Assembly: GCA_039111635.1 (NCBI GenBank)
Contig: JBCAQO010000012.1
Span: 682,001 to 746,000 of the forward strand
Direction: 5' to 3'
Origin: Heterobasidion occidentale
Taxonomy: Eukaryota > Basidiomycota > Agaricomycetes > Russulales > Bondarzewiaceae
DNA length: 64,000 bases
In this document: positions 22,354-35,031 of the stretch, in pieces
Layout: the number at the start of each line of letters is the position of its first letter
How positions within the stretch are numbered: position 1 is the stretch's first letter
Translations under genes and position numbers: made by a program
The notes under the pieces: generated by a model
What the model was told of the DNA's origin: nothing
Database searches by the model: none
Seen by the model: the letters and a program-made list of their open reading frames with translations, nothing else

Positions 22354-24362
22354 TCACCTAAAAAACATCCTCTCCGCCACAACAACATCATGACTTTTCT
22401 CGATCAGCTCATAGTCGCGGATTCCCAGCTCAGCAGGGAACACCGACGACGACAGAAACAGAGGATACCTCACCACCTCCGCCCTCCCTGACCAATCAAA
22501 GTCGATGATCCTCACCTGCTCCTTCCCATCACCATTCAGAACCATCACATTTGGCCTCCTTAGGTCCCCATGCACCAAATCTTTCCCTGCGAGGATCCCG
22601 ATCGCCTTTATGACGGCGGCCCGCACATCGTCCGAAACAACTGATCCCGCGTACTTGTCCGCCAACGTTGTTCCCTCCAAGTGTTCCATCACTACCATGC
22701 CAAACCCATCGTACCAGTGCCCCGGACGTCTCTTCGCGAGGTCTGAAAAGTCCATGAGGCGCGGTGCCAGTTCCTCCGATGCCAGCAACTCATGTGGCTC
22801 TACCCCGTACCTGTCCACAAACTTCACCACGATGGAGTCTCCCTCAGTCCCATTCACCGTGATCCTCGCCAAGAAAGTGAGGCGCCAGTCATGCTGGTGG
22901 AGGCGTTCCTTATAGACGAACTGGAACTCTTGGCCCTTAGATGAATAGGACGTGATCTCCGGGAAGAAGCGCGAGAAATCGCACTCAATCAGAGGCGTCG
23001 TCCGGTACCACTCGCAAAGGGAGTCTACCGCATTCACGAGACACTGAAACATACGCGCCAAGTTCATCGCCTGCGATTTCCCCGAGTGTCGGTCTTGTCC
23101 AATAAATACCCAGTCCGTCAGATGTTGAACCACCGCCTTGTCCAACAGGACTGCCCCCATCACACACAAGTAAGGCCCAGCCACCGCCACCAGAATGGTC
23201 GGGCAACGACACGCCTCACGAATAGTCGCGCGCTATACAAAACTGCGTCATCAAAACTCTCCGTGATCTGCTAGAGGAGTATGCCTACCGAAGGATCCGC
23301 CCAATATTGCAGGATTGATAACCCTGCCTGAGCACACGGATCGTTGCCTGTCCCCTTCTCCTCTATCAATAACGGCGCCACAGTACCTTTGGGCGGGATC
23401 TCGAGCGACAGCGATACACAATTGGGTGAGGTCCTGTTGAAGTTGACAACTTGGACCAACTCGCGACCCATCAGGTCCGACAGCAGCCTTCGCGTCCTGA
23501 CCGCACGCAATCTCTCGGATTCTATGATCTCGGAAGTTGATCGCATGAGATTGGCCGTCGCTTGGATTATCTGCGTGGTGGGTTTCTTGCTCACATCCTT
23601 GAGGTCCGCGCGGAACTTGGCAAAGACGGTATGGTAGAGCTCAATCGGCGGCCCTATGTTGACCGTCCCTCCATCGCCAAACCGGCCGTCCAAAATCCGA
23701 CCTGGCCCCATTTGATATGTCCTATAAAGACTGGCACTGGCGTTTGTGGACGGGGCCCCCTCAGCAGTCGCAGCTCCGATGACCTCATCCAACCCTAACC
23801 GACAAACATTCGTCAGTATCATCTCCACGAATAGCTTGACCAGACGTACTGTGCCAAAGTCTTGCCTTGGGGTCCATCGGTTCCACATTCGTAGACGCCT
23901 GGTGATCGGATAGTCGTCCACGTTCCAAGATCACGCCCACCGTGACGAGGAAGTCCAACAATGAATCATCATCTTCCACCTTTACGACATATCTAACCTT
24001 CGCTGCCTTCTGACACGAACGACTTGCTGTGCACATTGCTGTCAACTTCTCGCGGAAGTCGACGTTGACCTCGCGCACGCGGATTACCTCTTCAACCTGA
24101 TGTATTCAACGATCAGGACGTCCCTAACCTCAGAGAAGACGCCACCTACACGGTAGAATGTCAACCCATCAGGATCAAATTCGATTTTCCACCTACGACA
24201 GATATCCTCGGTCACCATAGTAGACAGTTCGGCGATTGTGATTCCGTTCTTTGACGCCAATGCGGCATCTGATACAGAGACCCATTTAATTTCGTATATA
24301 TCGTTTGTGGGGTGAAGCAGAATGTAGTGAAGGCGTCTGGAATTGCGAGGTTCGCATGACAT
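22354..24362 (-). CDS. Protein-kinase-like protein of crinkler (CRN)/FunK1 type
   Basis: Start ATG at 24360-24362 (MSCEPRNSRRLHYILLHPTN). The first exon is a compact segment ending DPDGLTFYRVGGVFSEVRDV, in size and position like the ubiquitin-like header of CRN proteins. The middle exons contain LVKLFVEMILTNVCRLGLDE and FRADLKDVSKKPTTQIIQAT. Removing an intron near 23230-23290 gives CPTILVAVAGPYLCVMGAVL and QHLTDWVFIGQD, stretches I associate with basidiomycete CRN-type kinases. The C-terminal part is kinase-like: a catalytic loop LVHGDLRRPNVMV (HGDLR-x2-N in place of HRDLK-x2-N) and IIDFDWSGR in place of the DFG motif. The Gly-rich loop is not obvious. The stop TGA is at 22354-22356. The 23.8-24.1 kb splice pattern is not fully resolved. 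CRN proteins are known in oomycetes and fungi, some acting in host nuclei; secretion or kinase activity cannot be inferred here. Confidence 0.7.
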
Positions 24363-24709
24363 GTCGATGGTCAGAGCTACCAAGTGATCCCATCAGATGA
24401 CGAGGAAAGCCTTGGGGGAACTGTCACAAATTCTTTATACTTGACTTAGAGTGTGTGCTATACACCCTGCCATTTAGACTCCAAAGGTGTTGCTGGCGGT
24501 TAGCCTCTGAAATGCTTACTAGGAGCCTTTAAGCATTACATAATTTCTTCGCGGAAACCGTGCCATCTCGTGCCATGCATGTCGTGCCTGATGCTCTGCA
24601 GTAACGTAAATCTTTGGGACACTGAGTGGTCTCTCCTGTTCTCAACATCATCTTCAGTGGAAAGGCAACGACAAAAACAGGCCGCCTGAAAGAAATTTAA
24701 CTGTTATAC
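24363..24709. other. Intergenic region
   Basis: This lies between the kinase gene start and block B. It holds the kinase promoter. No open frame or repeat is supportable. Confidence 0.4.
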
Positions 24710-25053
24710 TGCGTAGATAAGAACGAAATGCAAGGGGAGCGATGATGATGATGATACGAGTACCATGCAAGACAAACCGAGAGATGCGGGTAAATGAAAG
24801 CCCACGACCGATAGAGACGTTGATAGTATGTGTATATTTGAGGAATATCTCGAATTAAAAGAGGGAAAGAAAGGGATGAAGGGGATGAATGAGACAACCT
24901 CATTTCATGGCGTGAGATCGCCACGATCGCTCTATCCCCTCTCGAACCACACAGATACGCGCTTCCCTCTCCGCGCACCACCACAGCTCCTCGCTGCCCG
25001 CGCCAGATCGATCACTCCACCCGCCACAAATGCGCTCCACCGCCACCTAGGGT

Positions 25054-27595
25054 TCATGGCTGGGAAGTAACGGGCTCGCCCGTCATGACGATCTTCATGT
25101 TCGACGCGTCGAGGCTGAAATTCTTACCCTGCAGCTCAAGCTCGATTTCTCCGTCAGTCTGTAGCTTTTCGAGCAGCAGAGCCATGGGCGTGGAGGCAGT
25201 CATCGTCGTAGCAGACGCGAGGGTGCCAGGGCAGTGGAGGAGACGGAGGTGTTCTCGACCGATTCTGTGGTAATAATGGACAACTCCACCAAGTATTGAG
25301 AGCACGGACATCGCAGCGGCGAGGAGATGGGTGGCGGTTGTACTGTCGTCAAAAAGAGGACGGGTGCAGCGATGAGGTATCCCATCAGGAAGTAGGTGAA
25401 GAGATAGCCCGTACCTCAACCACAATCGTTTTTCAATAGATTGAACGTGAACATTGATTGGGTCGTTCGTGTCCACAAGATACACAAGTTTAGCAAGCAT
25501 CGTGAGATAAGAGAGCTAAAGATCCCCCAAAATGATCAAGGAATTCGCACTGGAATCAAGGACACTCACATATACAGTAGCAGATAGCTCCGTGAATGCG
25601 TTGTTTATAAACGTGGCCGTGAGCCCCTCCTGGCTCTGCACTGCATTCTGGAATATAGCAGCGGGCAGCTGCAGCTGGATCGCCTGCGCACGCAGGTTCA
25701 CAAACGGGTCCGCCACGAGCTGGCTCTGCGTCCAGTTCAGGCCGTTGTACGCTTGCCCGTGTAGCGGCGCGCCCGTCAAGTTCCCCGCGTGCTGAGTGGG
25801 TGTGCCATCCACAGGCACGACGTCACTCAGCTTTTGCACACTCGTCAGGTTCGACGTGCTCAGGTCGACTGTAATCACAACATTATGCAGCGTGATTGAC
25901 GGCGCGCACATGGTAACAGACGCCATCGCGGTGGGTTCGTATGTGAAGAACCAGAATATGACGGGCATGAACTCGACGGAGGTGTTGAACGCGGGACAGG
26001 GAGTCATGACCTGAGCACCGAACAGGTGTTGCGAAGACTTATCGACGGTCCAGGAATACGCGCAGCCGCTGAATGTCACGCTGTTGGTCCATCCATTACC
26101 ATCGGCATGTTGGCTCATTTGCACGCCCTGTGGCGCTTGCTCAGAGTTACAATAGAAGTAGAAAGGGTTGAGGGAACTCACTTGGTCTGGTCGACGACAT
26201 CCAGTATCACTGAGGATGGCTGTTGTGATGGCGGAAACCGTTCCAGCCGTAGCGATGTCGAGGGGTAACTGCACTCCAACTTGCATGAGTCTCTTTCCCG
26301 CCGGTGCTATGTATGTTCACCCACATCGAACTGGCCGACAGTGTACCCATCTCGCACGAATGCCACATCGCCAAGTCCATACAAGATTTTAGATGACGCA
26401 AACCCGGATGCGCCAAGGAACGCTAACCAGAACATTTTTTGAGCTACAACAGATTCTACGCGCGTGCGAACACGTACTTGTGAGATCCTGGAACTGCTGA
26501 TTCTGGTTCAGTCCGATCTCTTGGAGGTTCTTGACGAATATGTTGGTGTGGGACGTCCATGTGTCCCGGATTACGAGCAGCGCCGTCGCCGAAGGTTGGA
26601 AGACCAAGGTCATGATCGCCATGAGCGACGACAATGCGACCAGGTAGTGCTTGTTGACTAACGCCTGTATCCATACAACAAAGTTCCTGCCACAATCACC
26701 GCGATGTTAATATATAAAATAGAAATATGGGATAAGGTGAAAGCCGGCGCGTACGATGTACGGGTATAGTCGAGCAAGACACTGTGTTGCGCAGGGGAAT
26801 CACCATGGATAAGATTGACATACGGCTAAGAGTGATACAATATCAATTTGCATGAGAAGAGGACTTCATAATGTATGACTTTACCTGAAAGCGCTTGATT
26901 TCTACATCCGTCCTCGTCCAAAGACCAACAAGACTCATCGCAACGAATGACGGAGGGAAGGTCTATTCCCAAAACACCGCGATCACACAAACAGAGATTA
27001 TGAATGGAAATGAAAATTAGCATCTACACAAATGACAACAACCCCGCGGGTACGCACGTATACGTAATGCATAACGCCGTCTGACGACGAGAACTTTCCT
27101 TTCGTCGACCACCCTTCAGATTCATTCATTAAACTTATCATGCGCAAATGCGAAGCGGGGCAGAGTGCGCACCGTTCCGTTTTTTTGTGCGCGCGTGAAC
27201 AACCTCCAGTGTCACCGCAAGAGCAATGAGCACGAGTAGGTATAGGATCCAAAGAGGGGGCTGAAATATGATCGGCCTCCAACCCTTGATGGTCCTGCGT
27301 AGCCTTGCCTCTATTCTCATCCGTCAGGACCCGACACGTAGGTTCAGGTTCGAGAGGAGTGTGAGAAGACGGAAAGTTCGAGGGGTGGATTTAGAACAGC
27401 GGGACCATGTGTTAACAACAATCAAGATAGGTAGCAGCGTATATGCGCACCTCCATCCTCACCATTCGCGTGCGGGGGGCTAGGTACTGTGATAGTATGC
27501 TCTGGCGTGTGTTCATCGGAATGAGACGGCGCTGCAGGTTTAGGCGAGCTTGTTTGACTGGGGGCCATCAAGTTTGCGTGGAGCTGTGAGGACAT
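25054..27595 (-). CDS. Multipass membrane protein, DUF3433-like, copy B, with shortened C-terminus
   Basis: Paralogue of the gene at 14375-17177, with the same exon order. The start ATG is at 27593-27595 (MSSQLHANLMAPSQTSSPKP). Matching segments include NKHYLVALSSLMAIMTLVFQ, LQEIGLNQNQQFQDLT, FMPVIFWFFTYEPTAMAS, DLSTSNLTSVQKLSDVVPV, LVYLVDTNDPINVHVQSIEK and a last membrane span (HLLAAAMSVLSILGGVVHYY). The open frame ends at TGA 25054-25056 after MTGEPVTSQP. Copy A continues for about 65 residues of basic tail. The DNA for that tail is still recognisable downstream (a WRWSAFVAGW-like stretch) but in another frame, so a frameshift has removed the tail. The cut affects only the cytosolic-looking end, so the protein may still work. 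Confidence 0.72.
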
Positions 27596-27640
27596 CACAG
27601 AAAAACTAAGAGATGGTGAGTATCGAGGCTGCACTTCGTG

Positions 27641-27650
27641 TTATATATAA
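27641..27650 (-). promoter_or_regulatory. TATA box of membrane-protein gene B
   Basis: TTATATATAA lies 46-55 bp upstream of the ATG at 27595. The same sequence occurs at 37613-37622 in the near-identical second copy. Confidence 0.6.
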
Positions 27651-30552
27651 GCCCAGAGGCAATGCCTTGCAAGCAAGTGAAAATGCGACAAAGTCATCGG
27701 GTACCGGTGAGCAAGGCCCAGTACGATAAGTGGTGCAAGGTGCCTGACATTGCCCGCCGCGAGGGGGCGCAAAAACAAGATGGCACGATGCTCAATATCG
27801 ACATATTTGGATTCAGAGGTCGACATGCGGCTACATTTTGAAGCTGCACGCAAAAAGAATGGAAAATGCGTGGAGATATACGCTAGAAATGTTCGATAGT
27901 CGATTATGGCGGAGCGCTGCGAACACAGCCCGGTCTTGTGCCATCGATCCCAGGACGAGCGAACTGCATGTTCTGGAACGAGGTGGCACTTCACCTAGCT
28001 TTGCTGTAGCGTGACCGAGATCCATGGTTCTGGTGGGCGCATTTCGCTTGTCATGCGTCGTTCGCTGGGCTGCTGCGGCAGGCGCCGTGCGCGCAAACGC
28101 ATCCCAGATTCCTTCTTGATGACGATAACGCGGCCAAAGCGCACATATGCGTGTAAAGTTGGGTCCCCAAGCCCCAGCACTCTGACGATAACTCCTTGCC
28201 TGGCCTCGAGGCATATACGCTCAGAACCTCCGCATCGTCGCGTGATAGGAAGACATGGCTCCGACGAGCGCTTCGGGGGCGTTATCGTCATCGAGAAAAA
28301 ACTAAGATGTTAGCGGGTGATAACAAGCGAGATCCAGCGCGTTCATCGTACGCACGCATCAAGTTGGATCCTGAGCCCTAAGACTCCGACGATGGCTTCT
28401 CGCCCGGCCTCGAGGCTTATGTGTGCAAAGCCTCCGCACCATCACGCGTGCAGATCGCGATTATAAGCTCATCCATGCCTCCAAAATTGACAACCAAACG
28501 AGTCTGCACGTACCTAGTAATGATCTCGATGACACAGCATCGGCGATGAGGTTGTACAATCTAAGAACGAGGCTGAGCCGAGAAAAGATGTCTCGTCGGA
28601 CCGAGAGCGCTCAAAGGCCCCATCACGATAGAAGTGTCTTGGAAAGAGTCAAGGGCACTAGATTTGGTCACGCGCGAGGACACGGAAGGAAAGGAATAGT
28701 CCAGGAAACGCATTTTGGAACGGGTGGAAGAAACAGAGATATAACCGGTAGGCGAGGTCCTGTATGCTGATGCATGATGATGGGTTTTGCGAGCGCGCGC
28801 ATCAGTGCCTGGTATGAGAAGACGAGGAGCTCGTCCTGCAGCTTGCCTCCAGTGCTGCAAGTTGACTTACCTGATTTAAGTGGACGGTAAAAATCCACAT
28901 CCGAGTCATGCACAGGTTCTCGCGCGGAGGCAGAGCTTGTTCCTAGCTGCGACGATGCGTGTTCGTGTGCATGAAGAAGTCAGAACGCGCTGGACGTGGC
29001 CGTAGCAGAGAACTTACCTGAGTGTCGTGGTGGTCCGAGAGGACCACAGCCCCCTACAACCGCACCCAGTGACCGTGCGACTGTTGTGTGACTCTGCTTG
29101 CGTTCGGTGTCACGCACATCTCGGCTCCCCATCTCTCTTCCACGGTGCATCGACATATCACGAACAGGTACTCAATCGGGGCCTTTGCGATACCATTTTA
29201 CGATCATCATACTTATCGATTCATGGCAGGCACCCTTATTTTCCCCCAGCAAGAAATCTACGCAATCGTTCACGGCAGCTTGGGATCAATCCTCACGTAC
29301 AAGGCGGACGCCCAGGGACACCCGCGCTTACATTTCTAGTCCCGACTTAGCAGGACACACCGTGTCGCCTCGGATTCTGATTCATGCACGCTTATCTGAT
29401 CACCCTTAACGCCATACTTGTGCTGGAATTTCAGTAACAGTGCTGGATGGAAATGTTCGGTGACACGATGTTGATCTTTTCCGGAAAAGGACACATATTT
29501 CTCATAATGTGTCAAGAACAAGCGAGGCAGCCGAGAAAACCAACCCAGCTAGGCGCTTACCGCTGCGCCATTCTGGCCGAGGTCAAGACTCATAGCTAGT
29601 ACACAGGAGTCACACAAGACCATAGCAGGCAGGCGAGAGCGCGATGAAGGGGAACGGAAGGCTACTTGCGAATGATGGGTCATGACGAAGCGCCGTGTGT
29701 GCAGGATGACAGAGGGAGCAGAGCCGGCTGATCTGGAGGCGACCGAGGAAAAGCGTGCGGTCGAGCATAGATCAGGCAGACATCGAGGCAGAACATGCGC
29801 TGCCGTCGGATCGTGTACACTGGAAGGGTGAGGAGAATATTCAGATGCGCAGACAGCCTCTCGACAAGTGCGGGTTGGTAGTCGAGTCAAGGCACACGTT
29901 GCGAACTTTGCCTCCGGAGCCCCAGTAGCCATTGTATCTTTAATCCAAGCAGATCGGCAACGGTGTCGAAAATCGCAGCAAGCAACGCACCGTAGACTAT
30001 GCTGCATTCGAGGACCTTAGATGCGATTGTAGTAGTGAGTCTGCTATCGACCTTCCGAGAGCAGGCGTTCTCACAAACGAATCACCCGATACAGGCCCTA
30101 CCACAATTCATAAGCTACAAGCCGAGCACGGAGTGATCAGTACAGACAAGAAGCGGAGATTTCATGGACAGAGCACAAATGATTGGTAGATGTATCGAGC
30201 AGGTGAGTCCCACTCGCCATGCAACACACACAGATGCTGAACATTCTGCCCCCAAAAATCTCATTTCCCCTCCCTCATGGATAATTTCAATCGCTGCTCC
30301 CTAGGACATCGAACTCGGCGCTCAATCTTGGGTTGCACCCGCCGCGATATAGGCAGACGGTTGAGACGCGATCCCTGACTCCGCTTCGACTCTTAAAAAA
30401 GGAACGGCAAGAGATGATATACTCCGTTGGTCGATCTTTTGGAAACGTACAAGAGCAGTGGATATAATTTTCTGCTTGAACCTCTCAAAGAGAAGTAGAA
30501 AGAAGTGATATTTTTCGCTGGTCAACGGTGAAGAGTCTACGTAAAAGACAGC
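27651..30552. other. Block B downstream DNA; no confident gene
   Basis: Counterpart of 17.3-19.2 kb. It contains minus-strand open frames at 27995-28291 (with ICLEARQGVIVRVLGL), 28561-28860 (with ALGPTRHLF) and 29549-30007 (152 codons, Cys/Ser/Arg-rich). The first two share short stretches with block A, so a small minus-strand gene is possible. The reading frame is not conserved over any useful length, and I recognise no family. Confidence 0.3.
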
Positions 30553-30652
30553 NNNNNNNNNNNNNNNNNNNNNNNNNNNNNNNNNNNNNNNNNNNNNNNN
30601 NNNNNNNNNNNNNNNNNNNNNNNNNNNNNNNNNNNNNNNNNNNNNNNNNNNN
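30553..30652. other. Assembly gap of 100 N
   Basis: Exactly 100 undetermined bases, the usual placeholder for a gap of unknown size. The open frame reported across it (30528-30821) is an artefact of translating N. Confidence 0.99.
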
Positions 30653-30666
30653 TGGCCTTGGCCTAG

Positions 30667-31000
30667 ATCATTTTCACGTGCACATTGTCAACGCGAACTA
30701 CGTGGGCCTAGCGGGCATGTCTGTCGGTCAGGCCCACTTGCTTGACGACATCATATCCATGGTAAGTCACGTCCACAATTTTGTCTATCAGCCTTGCCTG
30801 CTTACTGACCGCTCTACATAATCGCTTCTCTATCCCGGAATCGTCTACTCTCGCAGCTTGAGCTCGACCTAGCGTCAGGGCCATCGATATTCGAGCGCAT
30901 GACGCTCACGTATGGGCTAGGCGACCAGCATGGACTATTTGAGCAGATGCGAATCGCGCAGGGTGAGGATGGGGCGAGCGATGAGGCTGGTTCAAGCTGA
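30667..31000 (+). pseudogene. DcpS 3' exons only, cut by the N gap
   Basis: This duplicates the last exons of the gene at 19619-21020. It begins with the HIT motif (HFHVHIVNANYVG), runs through LLDDII and DQHGLFEQMRIAQGEDGA, and stops at TGA 30998-31000. All upstream exons are absent because the copy starts at the gap. It is not an independent gene if the repeat is an assembly artefact. Confidence 0.85.
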
Positions 31001-31532
31001 ATAGATGGCGTTCGTGATCAAGCTACAAAGAGAGGAACGGAGGCGCGCTATCGTGAATCTCGAATATCTCGATGCACTTGAACACGATGCGGGTCCTGTT
31101 GAGCTGACATCACACTTAGAAATTGAGTGCCATCCATCCTCTATTCCGTTTAAGCGACGAAGCATACAACAGACAGACCAACATGGTGATACAATGCAGG
31201 AAAAGCCAATGGGACGAAGCAGAACGCAAGGCTGGCGGTCACGCTGGTGGAATAGATCTCGTCATAAGGCATCGAAACTCTCAAAAGTGGGCACGTTCCA
31301 TCTCAGGGTTGACGGTGTTCGACTCGCAGTCGCTAGACTTCCATTCAAAGTCCGAGTCGCTGTCTCTGAGTCGCTGACGAACATTGAGATGTTCATCGAA
31401 GGGGGTCGCAAAGATGGAGCGGACGAGAGAGCCAAGAAGTCTCGCTGGAGAAGAAGGACAGTAGTCATCACAGCAGTAGAGTAGACAAAAGAACACCGCG
31501 TACCTGAAGGAAAACTGATCATCTCTCCACTT

Positions 31533-31909
31533 TCATATCCGCGTTTGGTCCGGTGCCACATCTCCATTGAGCGATGGCCACCATTGCAGCTCGCCTTCTG
31601 CTCCTGTTACTTCTCTGAAGTATTCTAGACGCGTGTCTTGCGGTGACCGGTCCAATGGATGCATAGTGTACAGGTTGGAGATCCATACCGAACATTCTGA
31701 GGCCAGTAATAACAAATTTGGTAATGAGTCCCCTCCCCATCAAGCACAACGCCGTGAACTCGTGATGCTGGATAATACGACGATGGACACTTTCGGGATA
31801 AAGGGCAAGTCTGGCAGGATTGGGTTTGCCGATGAGGTTGGCATGTATTGCGAGCTCCCAGCCAGACCTCATGAATCAGATAGCCTAAAACTGTTTCGTT
31901 GTCGAGCAT
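31533..31909 (-). pseudogene. Second instance of the degenerate small unknown gene
   Basis: Near-identical repeat of 21550-21928 with the same frameshift after TGLRMF. A further 2 nt difference near 31860 (CTCCCAGCCAG instead of CTCCCGCAGCCAG) shifts the start of the frame as well. Confidence 0.65.
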
Positions 31910-32335
31910 CCTGCCACTCTGGTAAGGAGCTGGTGAGAGACCTGTATCACTCTCTATGATAATAGGTAGTGTTTACTCAGGTCTGCTGCTATGATGAACG
32001 CACGAAGAATATTCCTTGGAAGGACGTGCGTGTACAAAGCGACACTGTCCTTAACATTGTCGTTGGAGACGTAGATGCGTTGCAGTCGAAGATAGCACGC
32101 ACACGCCAGTCAGATTTACTGCTGAAAACCTGCTTTTCGTAATTGGTAGCTAGATAGAAATCAGCACGACCGAGCCGCTGTTGACAGGCGGAAGATGGAT
32201 CGACTTACTTGTAACAGTCTGGATTGTATCACCATGTTGGTGGTTTGTCTATAGCTCACCCTGATTAACGACGCTCGCTCTACGCTCTTATACAACATTC
32301 GTGGCGTGCTGGAAACCGAGCCCACTAGATGGTGA

Positions 32336-34338
32336 TCACCTAAAAAACATCCTCTCCGCCACAACAACATCATGACTTTTCTCGATCAGCTCATAGTCGC
32401 GGATTCCCAGCTCAGCAGGGAACACCGACGACGACAGAAACAGAGGATACCTCACCACCTCCGCCCTCCCTGACCAATCAAAGTCGATGATCCTCACCTG
32501 CTCCTTCCCATCACCATTCAGAACCATCACATTTGGCCTCCTTAGGTCCCCATGCACCAAATCTTTCCCTGCGAGGATCCCGATCGCCTTTATGACGGCG
32601 GCCCGCACATCGTCCGAAACAACTGATCCCGCGTACTTGTCCGCCAACGTTGTTCCCTCCAAGTGTTCCATCACTACCATGCCAAACCCATCGTACCAGT
32701 GCCCCGGACGTCTCTTCGCGAGGTCTGAAAAGTCCATGAGGCGCGGTGCCAGTTCCTCCGATGCCAGCAACTCATGTGGCTCTACCCCGTACCTGTCCAC
32801 AAACTTCACCACGATGGAGTCTCCCTCAGTCCATTCACCGTGATCCTCGCCAGAAGTGAGGCGCCAGTCATGCTGGTGGAGGCGTTCCTTATAGACGAAC
32901 TGGAACTCTTGGCCCTTAGATGAATAGGACGTGATCTCCGGGAAGAAAGCGCGAGAAATCGCACTCAATCAGAGGCGTCGTCCGGTACCACTCGCAAAGG
33001 GAGTCTACCGCATTCACGAGACACTGAAACATACGCGCCAAGTTCATCGCCTGCGATTTCCCCGAGTGTCGGTCTTGTCCAATAATAATACCCAGTCCGT
33101 CAGATGTTGAACCACGCCTTGTCCAACAGGACTGCCCCCATCACACACAAGTAAGGCCCAGCCACCGCCACCAGAATGGTCGGGCAACGACACGCCTCAC
33201 GAATAGTCGCGCGCTATACAAAACTGCGTCATCAAAACTCTCCGTGATCTGCTAGAGGAGTATGCCTACCGAAGGATCCGCCCAATATTGAAGGGATTAA
33301 CCCTGCCTGAGCACACGGATCGTTGCCTGTCCCCTTCTCCTCTATCAATAACGGCGCCACAGTACCTTTGGCGGGATCTCGAGCGACAGCGATACACAAT
33401 TGGGTGAGGTCCTGTTGAAGTTGATAACTTGGACCAACTCGCGACCCATCAGGTCCGACAGCAGCCTTCGCGTCCTGACCGCACGCAATCTCTCGGATTC
33501 TATGATCTCGGAAGTTGATCGCATGAGATTGGCCGTCGCTTGGATTATCTGCGTGGTGGGTTTCTTGCTCACATCCTTGAGGTCCGCGCGGAACTTGGCA
33601 AAGACGGTATGGTAGAGCTCAATCGGCGGCCCTATGTTGACCGTCCCTCCATCGCCAAACCGGCCGTCCAAAATCCGACCTGGCCCCATTTGATATGTCC
33701 TATAAAGACTGGCACTGGCGTTTGTGGACGGGGCCCCCTCAGTAGTCGCAGCTCCGATGACCTCATCCAACCCTAACCGACAAACATTCGTCAGTATCAT
33801 CTCCACGAATAGCTTGACCAGACGTACTGTGCCAAAGTCTTGCCTTGGGTCCATCGGTTCCACATTCGTAGACGCCTGGTGATCGGATAGTCGTCCACGT
33901 TCCAAGATCACGCCCGCCGTGACGAGGAAGTCCAACAATGAATCATCATCTTCCACTTTACGACATATCTAACCTTCGCTGCCTTCAGACACGAACGACT
34001 TGCTGTGCACATTGCTGTCAACTTCTCGCGGAAGTCGACGTTGACCTCGCGCACGCGGATTACCTCTTCAACCTGATGTATTCAACGATCAGGACGTCCC
34101 TAACCTCAGAGAAGACGCCACCTACACGGTAGAATGTCAACCCATCAGGATCAAATTCGATTTTCCACCTACGACAGATATCCTCGGTCACCATAGTAGA
34201 CAGTTCGGCGATTGTGATTCCGTTCTTTGACGCCAATGCGGCATCTGATACAGAGACCCATTTAATTTCGTATATATCGTTTGTGGGGTGAAGCAGAATG
34301 TAGTGAAGGCGTCTGGAATTGCGAGGTTCGCATGACAT
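32336..34338 (-). pseudogene. Second instance of the CRN-type kinase-like gene, with frameshifts
   Basis: Near-identical repeat of 22354-24362. It keeps the start (MSCEPRNSRR), the HGDLRRPN loop, IIDFDWSGR and the stop at 32336-32338. Single-base losses near 32830 and 32852, an insertion near 32946, losses near 33117 and 33370, and a rearranged short stretch near 33290 break the frame in several places. The pattern of isolated one-base indels suggests sequence error as much as decay. Confidence 0.75.
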
Positions 34339-35031
34339 GTCGATGGTCAGGAGCTACCAAGTGATCCCATCAGATGACGAGGAAAGCCTTGGGGGAACTG
34401 TCACAAATTCTTTATACTTGACTTAGAGTGTGTGCTATACACCCTGCCATTTAGACTCCAAAGGTGTTGCTGGCGGTTAGCCTCTGAAATGCTTACTAGG
34501 AGCCTTTAAGCATTACATAATTTCTTCGCGGAAACCGTGCCATCTCGTGCCATGCATGTCGTGCCTGATGCTCTGCAGTAACGTAAATCTTTGGGACACT
34601 GAGTGGTCTCTCCTGTTCTCAACATCATCTTCAGTGGAAAGGCAACGACAAAAACAGGCCGCCTGAAAGAAATTTAACTGTTATACTGCGTAGATAAGAA
34701 CGAAATGCAAGGGGAGCGATGATGATGATGATACGAGTACCATGCAAGACAAACCGAGAGATGCGGGTAAATGAAAGCCCACGACCGATAGAGACGTTGA
34801 TAGTATGTGTATATTTGAGGAATATCTCGAATTAAAAGAGGGAAAGAAAGGGATGAAGGGGATGAATGAGACAACCTCATTTCATGGCGTGAGATCGCCA
34901 CGATCGCTCTATCCCCTCTCGAACCACACAGATACGCGCTTCCCTCTCCGCGCACCACCACAGCTCCTCGCTGCCCGCGCCAGATCGATCACTCCACCCC
35001 GCCACAAATGCGCTCCACCGCCACCCAGGGT

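Larger units (their letters stand above)
24710..29610. repeat. Older duplicated block, copy B
   Basis: This is the counterpart of 14180-19160, in the same orientation and order, diverged in both coding and non-coding DNA. A third, near-identical instance lies at about 34690-39580 because of the 9.9 kb repeat. Confidence 0.75.
20672..30552. repeat. Near-identical 9.9 kb segment, first copy (ends at the N gap)
   Basis: These 9881 bases match 30653-40519 base for base apart from scattered single-base substitutions and small indels. This copy ends with AAAAGACAGC directly before the N run; the same bases at 40510-40519 continue into AGGTGAGTACACG. The genes inside read better in this copy than in the second. 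Confidence 0.95.

Noticed and set aside
22505..22915. 136-codon plus-strand frame
   Set aside because: Antisense to the kinase-like gene, whose HGDLRRPN and DFD motifs lie on the minus strand.
29549..30007. 152-codon minus-strand open frame, repeated at 39518-39976
   Set aside because: Its conservation between the two places only reflects the near-identical 9.9 kb repeat. It has no motif and no counterpart frame in block A.
30528..30821. Open frame across the N run
   Set aside because: It only exists because N is translated as unknown residues. The two sides come from different places in the repeat.
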